From: Labrenzia sp. PHM005
GTDB lineage: Bacteria > Pseudomonadota > Alphaproteobacteria > Rhizobiales > Stappiaceae
Length of the DNA stretch: 64,000 nt
Reading direction: 5' to 3'
Assembly (NCBI RefSeq): GCF_006517275.1
Contig: NZ_CP041191.1
Span: 2,661,001-2,725,000 of the forward strand
Shown here: piece after piece, positions 55,461 to 63,697 of the stretch
How positions within the stretch are numbered: position 1 is the stretch's first letter
Layout: each line of letters starts with the position of its first letter
The notes under the pieces: generated by a model
Databases searched by the model: none
What the model was told of the DNA's origin: nothing
The model's input: only the letters and a program-made list of their open reading frames with translations
Made by a program: the position numbers and the translations under genes

Positions 55461-56734
55461 ACACTGAGCGCCGCTGGACCCTCGCGGTTCTCACCGCTGT
55501 ATTTGCCGTAAACAATTTGGACCGGCATGTTCTGAGCATTGTCCTGGATCCAATCGGACAGGAATTTGCTCTGTCCGACACACAGCTCGGGCTGTTGTCC
55601 GGCCTCATGTTTGCCCTTGTCTATGTGCTCTTCGGATTTCCGATTGCAAAACTCTCGGCCAAAGGGAACCGGTGCAACATCATTTCCACGTGTGTCGCCC
55701 TTTGGAGCTCTTTGACCATAGCCATGGCCGGGGCGCAGAACTTCGTCCAACTCGCTGTTGCCCGTCTCGGTGTTGGAATTGGTGAAGCTGGCGCCGTCAC
55801 CCCGGCTCATTCCATGATTTCGGATCTCTATCCAAAACACAAACGAACCTCGGCGATGGCGACGTTTGTGACCGGAGCAAATATCGGGATTTTGCTGGCA
55901 TTCCTAATAGGCGGCATTGCCGGTCAGCTTTTGGGATGGCGGTGGGCCTTTGTCATTGCAGGTCTTCCCGGGCTTGTTCTCGCCGTTCTGTTGAAGTTTA
56001 CGGTTACAGAACCAGTTCGCGAAAAAACCGCTGTTTCCAGCGAAGAAAGCCGGTCGCTTTTTATCTCGTCCCTAAAAACCATTTATGGGCATCGCGGACT
56101 GCTGCATGCGATGCTTGGCGTATCCATTGTCGGTATCGTCACATTTGGGGCGCTGGCCTGGAACCCGACCCTGATCATCCGGAACCATGGCCTGACACAA
56201 GCTCAAACGGGAATTTTCCTGGCGCTGGTAATTGGCATTGGCGGCGGGTTTGGCACCTGGTTTTCCGGTAAACTTGCAGATTGGCTGGGTGAAAAAAATG
56301 CGAAGTGGCGCGTCGGCATAGTCGTTGCGGCAATTCTGATTTCAAAGCCGTTTGTTTTTGTATTTCTGTTGGCGGACAACACGGCTACTGCGCTTGCTGC
56401 GTTTGCTGTTGCAGCCTTCATGGGCGGTGTCTTCTGGGCTCCGACCTTTGCCTATCTGCATTCAAACCTGTCGTCTGAAATGCGGCCGATGGGGACGGCA
56501 ATTTACCTGTTCTGTTTCAATCTTATTGGCGTTGGCCTTGGTCCGACAATCATCGGACTATTAAGCGATACCGTGTTTTCGGAAGCAGGTAACCGCTCTA
56601 TCGCCTATGGGCTCTTGACCCTTCAGATCGCGGGCATCTGGGCTGCTTGGCACTATTGGCAGGTCGTGCGGGAAATCCCGCAAGATGCTGAAACAGAAGA
56701 AAAGCGCTCGCTCTTGTCGTCTGCAGGCTGTTGA
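55457..56734 (+). CDS. MFS transporter, Spinster-like subfamily
   Basis: 425 residues, twelve membrane helices. N-terminal VFAVNNLDRHVLSIVLDPIGQEFALSDTQLGLLSGLMFALVYVLFGFPIAKLSAKGNR is the Spinster-type start, and ARLGVGIGEAGAVTPAHSMISDLYPKHKRTSAMA is the diagnostic motif. Bacterial members transport lipophilic or aromatic acids; substrate here is unknown. Translationally coupled to the LysR gene. No terminator-like structure seen in the 280 bp that follow. Confidence 0.88.
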   Translation: MNTERRWTLAVLTAVFAVNNLDRHVLSIVLDPIGQEFALSDTQLGLLSGLMFALVYVLFGFPIAKLSAKGNRCNIISTCVALWSSLTIAMAGAQNFVQLAVARLGVGIGEAGAVTPAHSMISDLYPKHKRTSAMATFVTGANIGILLAFLIGGIAGQLLGWRWAFVIAGLPGLVLAVLLKFTVTEPVREKTAVSSEESRSLFISSLKTIYGHRGLLHAMLGVSIVGIVTFGALAWNPTLIIRNHGLTQAQTGIFLALVIGIGGGFGTWFSGKLADWLGEKNAKWRVGIVVAAILISKPFVFVFLLADNTATALAAFAVAAFMGGVFWAPTFAYLHSNLSSEMRPMGTAIYLFCFNLIGVGLGPTIIGLLSDTVFSEAGNRSIAYGLLTLQIAGIWAAWHYWQVVREIPQDAETEEKRSLLSSAGC

Positions 56735-57015
56735 GCCTTGGCGGTGACTTGAAGAAAATTCCGTGCTCAGGATCTGAGTGCTCAAAATACGAGTACGGCT
56801 ATGGAAAACAGAGCTCCAATCCGCTCAAGCCTGTCAGTTTTTCTGTTTCTATTCCGCTTCACGTTCGCCGTCTTTCATTAAGCAGAGTGGGTAAAAATTA
56901 ACGTTCCTCCTTGGGAAGGTTTGGTTTGATTTCTTTTAACAGTCAGCGAGTATGTTAGAATTCAATCTCTTCGCCGCTTCGGAAGACGCGTTATTAAAGA
57001 AGGCTGACAACGCCT

Positions 57016-57816
57016 ATGCTGGCCGGTGCTTGTAGAGTTTTAATAGCTGTTTGGTTTGCCATGCACTTCATTTCAGGTGCCGCTGCGGATCAAAAAACAT
57101 TGCACATCGCGTCCATAGATTGGTGCCCCCAACTTTGTATTGACGGCGATAAAGCTGGCTATATTACCGACATCGTTGAGCAGATCTTTGAAGCCAGTCC
57201 CTATGATTTGGCGATCAAGATCTATCCTTGGTCCCGCGCCATTCAATACACAAGAGCAGGGAGAGTTCATGCATTGTTGTCTCCCGCAAAAGCTGAAGCG
57301 CCTGACCTGGTCTATCCCGCAGAGGAAATCGGGGTTCAAAGGATGTGCTTCTTTGTCCTTACGGACAACCCTTGGACATTCGAGGGGACATCCTCACTCG
57401 AGGGGCATTTGACAGCTGTCGCAACCGACACTTCAATTGAGGAGTTGAATGAGTTCATTTCGAAGAGAACGGATCTGTTCTTCTTTGCTCCCTATAGCGA
57501 TGAATATCTGAAAAACAGCATAGATATGCTGGTGTTAGGTCGCGTGAATAGTTTTTTGTTCACTCATAACTCAACCGTTCACGCTGCCCGGCAGCTCGGC
57601 ATGGAAAACAGAATTCGCCAAGCCGGTTGTGTCTCAGTCGCGAAAGTTTATATGGCATTTTCACCTACAGAAGAGATGGCTTCTGATGTTGCGGAAATGC
57701 GAGCCTATTTTGATAGCGCAATGGCCAAGTTCAAATTGGACGGACGAGTCAGCGGTGTTATGGCGCGATATGGACTTTCAGATTGGACACAGCCGGAAGG
57801 CGTCCTGGAACGGTAA
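57016..57816 (+). CDS. Periplasmic SBP_bac_3-type binding protein upstream of the YcaO gene
   Basis: 266 residues; signal peptide CRVLIAVWFAMHFISGAAADQ. Opens LHIASIDWCPQLCIDGDKAGYITDIVEQIFEASPYDLAIKIYPWSRAIQYTRAGRVHALL, the same PWxRxxxY arrangement as the other orphan binding proteins but more diverged, with a Cys pair near the N-terminus and Cys in RIRQAGCVSVAKVYMAF. It is on the same strand as the YcaO gene, 141 bp before it, and might be part of the same unit; a small hairpin (CACCC GAAA GGGTG, near 57887) lies between. Ligand unknown. Confidence 0.8.
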   Translation: MLAGACRVLIAVWFAMHFISGAAADQKTLHIASIDWCPQLCIDGDKAGYITDIVEQIFEASPYDLAIKIYPWSRAIQYTRAGRVHALLSPAKAEAPDLVYPAEEIGVQRMCFFVLTDNPWTFEGTSSLEGHLTAVATDTSIEELNEFISKRTDLFFFAPYSDEYLKNSIDMLVLGRVNSFLFTHNSTVHAARQLGMENRIRQAGCVSVAKVYMAFSPTEEMASDVAEMRAYFDSAMAKFKLDGRVSGVMARYGLSDWTQPEGVLER

Positions 57817-57957
57817 AAATAGCCTCCCAAAAGTCTTGGTTCTTTCGAACAGTCTGGCCAGCGCTTAGAAATACAATCTGGGCCGGCCACCCGAAAGGGT
57901 GTTTGTGCAAAACTCTTTGGGACCGCCTGTTCGGTAGCATTGGCGTGGGGGAGTGCT

Positions 57958-59118
57958 TTGAACGAATTGAGTTTGGAACTGCCCGATGGCTCCAATCTGA
58001 ATGGGGTTGTCGACTACATACAGGACATTTTCTGTATCGACCTGCCGTATGCGCCGGGAATGGTGTTTGTCGGTGCACAGTTTCAACCGGCGAAGGGAAT
58101 GGAAGCAATCTCGGCTGGGGCCGCTGATATCGATCCTCAGAGGGCTCTAGAGCGGTGCTTTGGCGAGATCGCAGAAACACTATCGCAGTTCACAGCTTTC
58201 AAATCAGACGAAGTGCAGATCCAGGAAAACCTGCCGCTTGTGGCATCAAAGGAATTGTCTTCGGATTTTGGAGCCTTAGGACCTGATTTAGGAAGGGATG
58301 GCTGGGTTTCTGGACTAGAAACTTTATGTCAGGCGGATCGTTTTGTTCCAGCCTCTCTGTGTTTCCGGGACCTTAAGGGACAATTAGAAACTGAAACCGC
58401 CTTCAGTTCAGGCTTCGCAGCGGGTCAAACGCTGTCTGCTGCCATTGAAGTGGCGACACTGGAGCTGATTGAGCGGGATGCTGTTGCTCTGTGGTGGTAT
58501 GGAGGACGGCCGCCCCGCAAAATCGCTGCCCCGTTTTTGGACCAGGCGGAGCGTTTCCAGAAAGTCATGCGAAAGGGGAGTGGGGATCGGCAAACCATTC
58601 TCCTGGACCTGAGTACTGACATTGATGTGCCCGTAGTCGCAGCCGTATCGGCAAATGCAGATGGTGGTGATGTCGCCTTCGGCTACGCTGCACGCAGGAG
58701 CGTTTCGCAAGCGATTGTAGCGGCTCTCAAGGAGTTGGCGCAGATGGAACTGGGTAACATCCTGTGTGATCTCAAAGTACAGTCCGGCAAAACCGATCGA
58801 CTGACTCCGGCCGACTTTAAGGTGGTAAAGCGGCGTCAGCATTTGTCCCTTGGATCAAGTCTCTTTGGTTGTCCTCCGCGTGAGCGCGGTTTGAAACCGG
58901 CCGGTCAGGATGCCGATATTGACGCAGCTTTGCAGAATGCAGGTCTAAGAAGGTTTGTCGTTGAGATGACATCGCCCCAAATAGGTGTGCCGGTTGCCCG
59001 AGTTGTCTGCCCTCAATTGCAACCACTTCCCGTGGTATTTACCTCGCAAAGATTGACATGTGCGCAAACGTTGTACAATGGATGGTCCGACACTGTAGTG
59101 GTGTGTGAGCCGATTTAA
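57958..59118 (+). CDS. Stand-alone YcaO-domain protein
   Basis: About 386 residues. YcaO landmarks: ETAFSSGFAAGQTLSAAIEVATLELIERDAVALWWY (ATP and Mg-binding block), YAARRSVSQAIVAALKELAQME with the ExxQ motif, and FVVEMTSPQIGVPVARVVCPQLQP. YcaO proteins activate backbone amides with ATP, making azolines, thioamides or amidines in RiPP peptides, or acting on ribosomal targets. The C-terminus (DTVVVCEPI) lacks the PxPxP end of azoline-forming members. No E1-like, TfuA or dehydrogenase gene and no obvious precursor peptide are adjacent. TTG 57958 after GGGGAG is the best start; TTG 57940 is the alternative. Confidence 0.82.
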   Translation: MNELSLELPDGSNLNGVVDYIQDIFCIDLPYAPGMVFVGAQFQPAKGMEAISAGAADIDPQRALERCFGEIAETLSQFTAFKSDEVQIQENLPLVASKELSSDFGALGPDLGRDGWVSGLETLCQADRFVPASLCFRDLKGQLETETAFSSGFAAGQTLSAAIEVATLELIERDAVALWWYGGRPPRKIAAPFLDQAERFQKVMRKGSGDRQTILLDLSTDIDVPVVAAVSANADGGDVAFGYAARRSVSQAIVAALKELAQMELGNILCDLKVQSGKTDRLTPADFKVVKRRQHLSLGSSLFGCPPRERGLKPAGQDADIDAALQNAGLRRFVVEMTSPQIGVPVARVVCPQLQPLPVVFTSQRLTCAQTLYNGWSDTVVVCEPI

Positions 59119-59153
59119 CATTTCTTGTTCCAGCGCGTTGATTGGGGGAACGC

Positions 59154-61109
59154 TTGGATAGAAATTTGTACGTCCGCGTTATCGGTCCGCCAGCATTTGA
59201 GCTGGATGGTCAAGCATTTAGCACTTCGTCTCGGAAGGGCGATGCCTTGCTTGCGTATCTGGCGGTAAGTGAGCGAAGCACCATTTCCCGGCAGTCTGCG
59301 GCCGGTCTTTTGTGGTCGGAATCGAGCGAAGACAAGGCCCGCATGTCTCTTCGTCAAGTCATCCGTTCCATCCGTGTGGCCTGTAAGAGTGTTGGATATG
59401 ACGACTTTTACGCAGACCCACAGAGCATTGAGTTGCGTGGCAGTGGATTTAGAATTGACGTCCAAGATCTGCTGACATCGATTGAACACTCCGAAGTGCC
59501 AAAGCGTGGCGTGCTTCACGAATTGCGGTATTCACACAAAATCTTCGCCGGCTGTGATGAATTCGATCCCAATTTCACCAATTGGCTGCGGGTTCAACGT
59601 CAGATCTGGAGTGACAGGGTCATGGAAGCCCTGTTGCAGAAATTCAACGAAACGAAAGAGCTGCCAGCAATTGGCGGGAAATGGGCGCAAGCCTTGTTTG
59701 TCTTCGACCCTTCCAATGAACCAGCTGCACGCTATCTCATGATCGAGAAGGCGTCAGAAGGGGATTATGCCGGCGCGATCGCAATCTATGACACGCTTTG
59801 GCAAACTCTATCAGAGGATTTTGACACTGAACCGGATTTTGAAACGCAGGATGTGATTGCCGACATCAAGCTGGGAAAGGTCGACCAGTCCAGGCAACAC
59901 CCCGTTCCTCGTAATGTGTCGGTGTCCCAAGATTTGTCCGAACACCCGATCATCATCGTTGCGCCTGTAGACCAATCTACTCAGGGAGAAGTCGCCAACT
60001 CATATTTGCAGGGCATGCGCTCTGAACTGATATCCCGGCTCGTAAAATTCCGCGAATGGTCTGTCGTTGATTGGGGAGCAGATCAAAAGGAGAGTAAACG
60101 GCCAACCTATTCAATTCCGCTCTCCGCATGGCGCGAAGGTGGGGAAATCGCGTATTCCTTGAACCTGCGGGATGAGCATTCAGGGACGTTTGTTTGGGGG
60201 CAAACGATCCGGTGTGCCGAGGGCCAGTCCCCGCTTCAACGGCATAACTTTCTGCAAGAGATTGCCTATGCCGTGCGGGTGCAGGTATCTGCAGACCGGC
60301 TGCAAATGGCCAGCTCCGGAGATGCGTTGATGCCCGGGTTGTATGATGCCTGGATACATGCGCAGCAGCGCTTGCAAAAATGGCGGGATGCTGAAGACAA
60401 CAAAGCCTTAGAACTGCTTCGGTTTATTGTAGAAAAGGCGCCCAACTTTGGCCCAGCCCACAGCGCGATGGCGCAATTTGCCAATGGCCGTCATATTGTC
60501 CGGCCAGGGCTGTTTCGGCGTACGGCAAATGCCGAATTCGCCTACAGTCACGCAAAAAAAGCTTTGGAGTTAGACCCACTGGATGCCCGGGCCCATTTAA
60601 GTGTTGGCTGGACCCAAGCGCTTTTGCAGAATTTTGATGAAGCTGAAAGCTCCTTTACCTCGGCCATACAACTAAATCCAAACGATCCGTGGGCGTTGAT
60701 TTCCGGAACTCACGGATTGGCATTTTGCCGGTCAACAGATGAACAAGGCGTCGATACCGGTATGATCCTGGATCTTGATGTCGACCTTGCTCCGGAACAT
60801 TGGAGTTATTTAGCGGGAATCCGGTTTCTCGCAAGAGACTTCGATGGATGTCTTGCTGCCTCTGCGCGTGCCGGGCAGGGGTATTACGGGATGAAAACCT
60901 GGACGATCTCCGCGCTCTCGGAATTGGGTCGATTCGATGAGGCAAAGACAGAAGCGGAAGAGCTTTACAAGCTGCTCAAACAGGATTGGTACGGGCAAGT
61001 GGCGCCGTCACCGGAAAACGCCGGTGACTGGCTTGCTCAAATGTTTCCAATCCGGTCAAGCAGCCTCCGGCAGCGCATTCGAAAATGGCTGTCGGAAGCC
61101 GGATTGTAA
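59154..61109 (+). CDS. SARP/BTAD-type transcriptional activator with TPR domain
   Basis: About 651 residues. OmpR-like winged helix at 5-95 (LYVRVIGPPAFELDGQAFSTSSRKGDALLAYLAVSE, then KARMSLRQVIRSIRVA); BTAD-type helical domain about 95-240 (YSHKIFAGCDEFDPNFTNWLRVQRQIW, AIAIYDTLWQTLSEDFDTEPDFET); a TolB-N-like middle domain about 260-380 with LQGMRSELISRLVKFREWSVVDWG; and TPR repeats about 400-640 (AKKALELDPLDARAHLSVGWTQALLQNFDEAESSFTSAIQLNPNDPWAL). Cytosolic regulator, probably of its own locus. It begins 35 bp after the YcaO stop, so is likely cotranscribed. TTG 59154 follows GGGGGA; TTG 59142 is possible. Confidence 0.82.
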   Translation: MDRNLYVRVIGPPAFELDGQAFSTSSRKGDALLAYLAVSERSTISRQSAAGLLWSESSEDKARMSLRQVIRSIRVACKSVGYDDFYADPQSIELRGSGFRIDVQDLLTSIEHSEVPKRGVLHELRYSHKIFAGCDEFDPNFTNWLRVQRQIWSDRVMEALLQKFNETKELPAIGGKWAQALFVFDPSNEPAARYLMIEKASEGDYAGAIAIYDTLWQTLSEDFDTEPDFETQDVIADIKLGKVDQSRQHPVPRNVSVSQDLSEHPIIIVAPVDQSTQGEVANSYLQGMRSELISRLVKFREWSVVDWGADQKESKRPTYSIPLSAWREGGEIAYSLNLRDEHSGTFVWGQTIRCAEGQSPLQRHNFLQEIAYAVRVQVSADRLQMASSGDALMPGLYDAWIHAQQRLQKWRDAEDNKALELLRFIVEKAPNFGPAHSAMAQFANGRHIVRPGLFRRTANAEFAYSHAKKALELDPLDARAHLSVGWTQALLQNFDEAESSFTSAIQLNPNDPWALISGTHGLAFCRSTDEQGVDTGMILDLDVDLAPEHWSYLAGIRFLARDFDGCLAASARAGQGYYGMKTWTISALSELGRFDEAKTEAEELYKLLKQDWYGQVAPSPENAGDWLAQMFPIRSSSLRQRIRKWLSEAGL

Positions 61110-61157
61110 GACCTAGCCAGTCAGAAGAGGGGGATTTGACCTGGCTGGTTTGACCGG

Positions 61158-61598
61158 TTAGCGGCAGACCGAGACTGTATAGTCGGATACCCGGCAAAGG
61201 AAAAAATCAAGATTGGTCATATGGTCGTTTGACGGCTCGGATTCCTGTCCGTCGGTCTGGCCACGCAGTTTGACCCGATAGAAGTTGGGTACATCGTAAC
61301 GGCCGGTGGCTTCCTCCCCGGATGAAAGCACTTTCATAGTGTTTTCGATCATTTTCTTCGGAGGCAGGCGCAGGAGAAATTCATTCGGTTCTGCTTGTAC
61401 CGCGCGAACACAGTCGTCATCCTTCCAGCGGTCTGGCACCATTGCGATTGGGTCTGGGCCTTCAAGAACCTTGCGCAGATCGCCAATGGTTTCCGGCGGA
61501 GTGGCCTTGCCAACGGCCCAATCGTGGATCAGTTGCCCAAACTCCACGGGTTTGATGACTTTGAAACGGCCAAACTCACCTTGGTGAATGTCAGACAT
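61158..61598 (-). CDS. Small protein of unknown function, partner of the peroxidase gene
   Basis: 146 residues (MSDIHQGEFGRFKVIKPVEFGQLIHDW). No family recognised. Segments: GKATPPETIGDLRKVLEGPD, NEFLLRLPPKKMIENTMKVL and a C-terminal LDFFLCRVSDYTVSVCR. No signal peptide or membrane helix. Two equivalent starts exist because the ribosome-binding site and ATG are tandemly duplicated: ATG 61598 gives this form and ATG 61616 a six-residue longer one (MLEESI extension). It lies directly behind the haem peroxidase gene and should be cotranscribed with it; converges on the SARP-type gene. Confidence 0.7.
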   Translation of the reverse strand: MSDIHQGEFGRFKVIKPVEFGQLIHDWAVGKATPPETIGDLRKVLEGPDPIAMVPDRWKDDDCVRAVQAEPNEFLLRLPPKKMIENTMKVLSSGEEATGRYDVPNFYRVKLRGQTDGQESEPSNDHMTNLDFFLCRVSDYTVSVCR

Positions 61599-61631
61599 AA
61601 TACTCTCCTCCAGCATGATACTCTCCTCCAG
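61596..61631 (-). repeat. Two tandem 18-bp copies of a Shine-Dalgarno plus ATG
   Basis: Copies 61596-61613 and 61614-61631 differ at one base. On the minus strand each reads CTGGAGGAGAGTATNATG, so each contains GGAGGAG and an in-frame ATG. The pair fills exactly the space between the peroxidase stop codon (61632-61634) and the small gene. Confidence 0.85.
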
Positions 61632-63353
61632 TTATAAAAACGAAAGTCTGCTGCCGTCTTCCAGGGTCTTGTATTCATCTGGCAGGTGATGGTCGATCCA
61701 GCGGATCAAATCCGGCATGGTTTGGGGAATGGGACCGGCCCCGGTTTGTTGAAATAGGATGGACGCGGCGATTTGCGGCGTATGGGAGTTTGGCAATTCC
61801 AGCTGCTGTAGACCGCGGTCGTCGTCAACTGCGCGGAAGAGGGTCTCCGCAACGATGATCGACCCGATCGGCCCGAGATGCTGTCCCTGTCCGGGCCCGC
61901 TGTTGGCTTCGATGAGCACGAACAGCCCCAATGGCGGGTTGCCACTGAGTTCATCAATCGTTTCGGTTGTCAATCTGGGAGGAAGGACACCTGAGCCGAT
62001 CGGTCGTGTCGGCCGGTCTGCGAAAGATTTGATCTCAGCGGCAATGTCAGCGCTATTTGCAATTGTCTGCCGGCTTGCTGCTGGAAAATCTGGTTTTGTT
62101 GGAACCGTCTGCAGGATGTGTTGCCGCAACCGCTCGACTTTCAATACAGGTGCGGACACGCATCGCAGCAGATCCAGATAGGCAAGAGTGTCATTGTCGA
62201 AATGGACGCCGTCTTTGAGCTTGCTGTTCAGCGCTCGCATGTAGAGCGGTCCCAGCAGGTTGCTCTTTTGAGAAACGACAGCCGGAGTCCTGTCCGGAAG
62301 GTCAAAGAAAAAGGACCAGGCTGCAATCCAATCATCGTTGAGCGGGGCCCGGTTGGGTTCACCGTCCGACGTTTGTCCAAGAACGTCCTCAAGCGTGAAG
62401 GCTTCGCCGTTCATCCGCTCTGACATTTCATAAAGTGGCCGGACCATTGCATGGCCAAACCGATAAGCTGCATGGGTAAATTCACTTGTGACCGGATTGT
62501 TTTCATCAACTTCGAAAAGATACCGGTCGGGGTCCTGTGATCTGCTGTAGTAGTGATAGATGTTTGGATCCAGCAGCTTTTGCAGAAAGTCATTTCTAAT
62601 GATGTTGCGGTAGACGTATAAAACGACCGCTTTGGCAAAGTTGAAATGGGTGTCGATGTCCGATCCCGGATGCTGTTCCTCCGAATAGCCAACGACAATG
62701 TTGTGAAAGTGGGAGAATAGGGCGGTGAGCTGAGAGAGGATTGGATTGTTGTCGTTGCGCGCATCGGCAATGAGCGGACGGCCGCCCCGTTTGACACCGC
62801 TGTCGTCATACTCCTGATACCGGCAGATGTCGCGCTTTGGCTGGTTCACTGTGCTCTTGTTGTGAGTCACAGGACCGAGTTTCAGCCGTGCATCGATGCC
62901 TTTGAAATCACTTTTGAAATCATAACAATGCGCTGAAACCAGCGGACCGCTTCCATAAAGGGTGTTCAGCATCAAGGCATCGTTCTGAACATTCGTCCGA
63001 ACCTTCGGCGCCTCCATGTTGGGCCGGATTTCGCCATTGATTGTTATGTCGTGGGCAATCAGTTGGGCAAAATAGGTATAGCCCGCCGGAATGCGCGGGT
63101 TTTCGCCCCAGTTGCCGTAAACTGGGCCGCTTGTACCGGCGGCCTCCATGAGAAGGGCGATGTTTCTGAAAAGATCCTCAGTCCTGCGTTTATCCAGTTT
63201 TCCATTGGCTTCGATGCCGGAATAAAGATCTGCAGGCGCTGGCCGTGTGCCATTGGATAAGGCGGGGAAAGGAGAACGTCTTTTTAAAAAATTCGATTGT
63301 TCAAAGTCTGAGAAGACTGTTTCCAGTCTTAAAGTGCTTTTGAGTAAATGCAT
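61632..63353 (-). CDS. Animal-type haem peroxidase (peroxidase/cyclooxygenase superfamily)
   Basis: 573 residues from ATG 63353, preceded by GGGAAGGG; the longer frame to 63404 is not needed. GYTYFAQLIAHDITI carries the distal His101 and adjacent Asp102 that in animal peroxidases bind haem and calcium. ADARNDNNPILSQLTALFSHFHNIVV is the conserved D-x-R...HN helix. FTHAAYRFGHAMVRPL has the proximal His301. No signal peptide, so it is either cytosolic or exported by a non-Sec route, as is common for bacterial peroxicins. It uses H2O2 to oxidise halides or organic substrates; substrate unknown. First gene of a two-gene minus-strand unit. Confidence 0.88.
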   Translation of the reverse strand: MHLLKSTLRLETVFSDFEQSNFLKRRSPFPALSNGTRPAPADLYSGIEANGKLDKRRTEDLFRNIALLMEAAGTSGPVYGNWGENPRIPAGYTYFAQLIAHDITINGEIRPNMEAPKVRTNVQNDALMLNTLYGSGPLVSAHCYDFKSDFKGIDARLKLGPVTHNKSTVNQPKRDICRYQEYDDSGVKRGGRPLIADARNDNNPILSQLTALFSHFHNIVVGYSEEQHPGSDIDTHFNFAKAVVLYVYRNIIRNDFLQKLLDPNIYHYYSRSQDPDRYLFEVDENNPVTSEFTHAAYRFGHAMVRPLYEMSERMNGEAFTLEDVLGQTSDGEPNRAPLNDDWIAAWSFFFDLPDRTPAVVSQKSNLLGPLYMRALNSKLKDGVHFDNDTLAYLDLLRCVSAPVLKVERLRQHILQTVPTKPDFPAASRQTIANSADIAAEIKSFADRPTRPIGSGVLPPRLTTETIDELSGNPPLGLFVLIEANSGPGQGQHLGPIGSIIVAETLFRAVDDDRGLQQLELPNSHTPQIAASILFQQTGAGPIPQTMPDLIRWIDHHLPDEYKTLEDGSRLSFL

Positions 63354-63697
63354 TACCCTTCCCCGCCTTAACCTGCCCTTCCCGAAAGAAAATGGGAAAG
63401 ACAATTCTTTCTTTGAAACGGGAATTTCCTCCTGTCCGTCTCATGAAAGTTTATGCTTTTTATTTTGCGCCTGCGTCGATGAGGCTTGTTGAATTTCTGG
63501 AAGCAGTAGACAGCTTGCAACGTGATTCCATCGTGATTCCTGCTTATCACGGTTGGATCACGGCGAATTTTCATGGCTTTTCGGCCATTTTATTTGTCCG
63601 CGTTCTAAAGTCGTTCGAAGATGTGAAGCAACGGTGACACAAGGTGCGGTAAATTCGCAGTTTCACCCGCCTGGATTGCCGCCTGCCTGAAACTGCC
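63354..63697. other. Non-coding gap between peroxidase and GntP-type genes
   Basis: Contains several CGTGATT/ATCACG words near 63520-63565 but no long inverted repeat. A 246-bp plus-strand frame here (63392-63637) has no support. It should carry the promoter of the peroxidase gene and the 3' end of the permease gene. Confidence 0.35.

Noticed and set aside
57783..58127. Open frame overlapping the start of the YcaO gene as a possible RiPP precursor
   Set aside because: It begins at a TTG inside the upstream gene, mostly overlaps the YcaO coding sequence and has no leader/core peptide appearance.
63392..63637. 81-codon plus-strand frame between peroxidase and GntP-type genes
   Set aside because: No ribosome-binding site, no known domain, and it overlaps the start region and promoter of the peroxidase gene.
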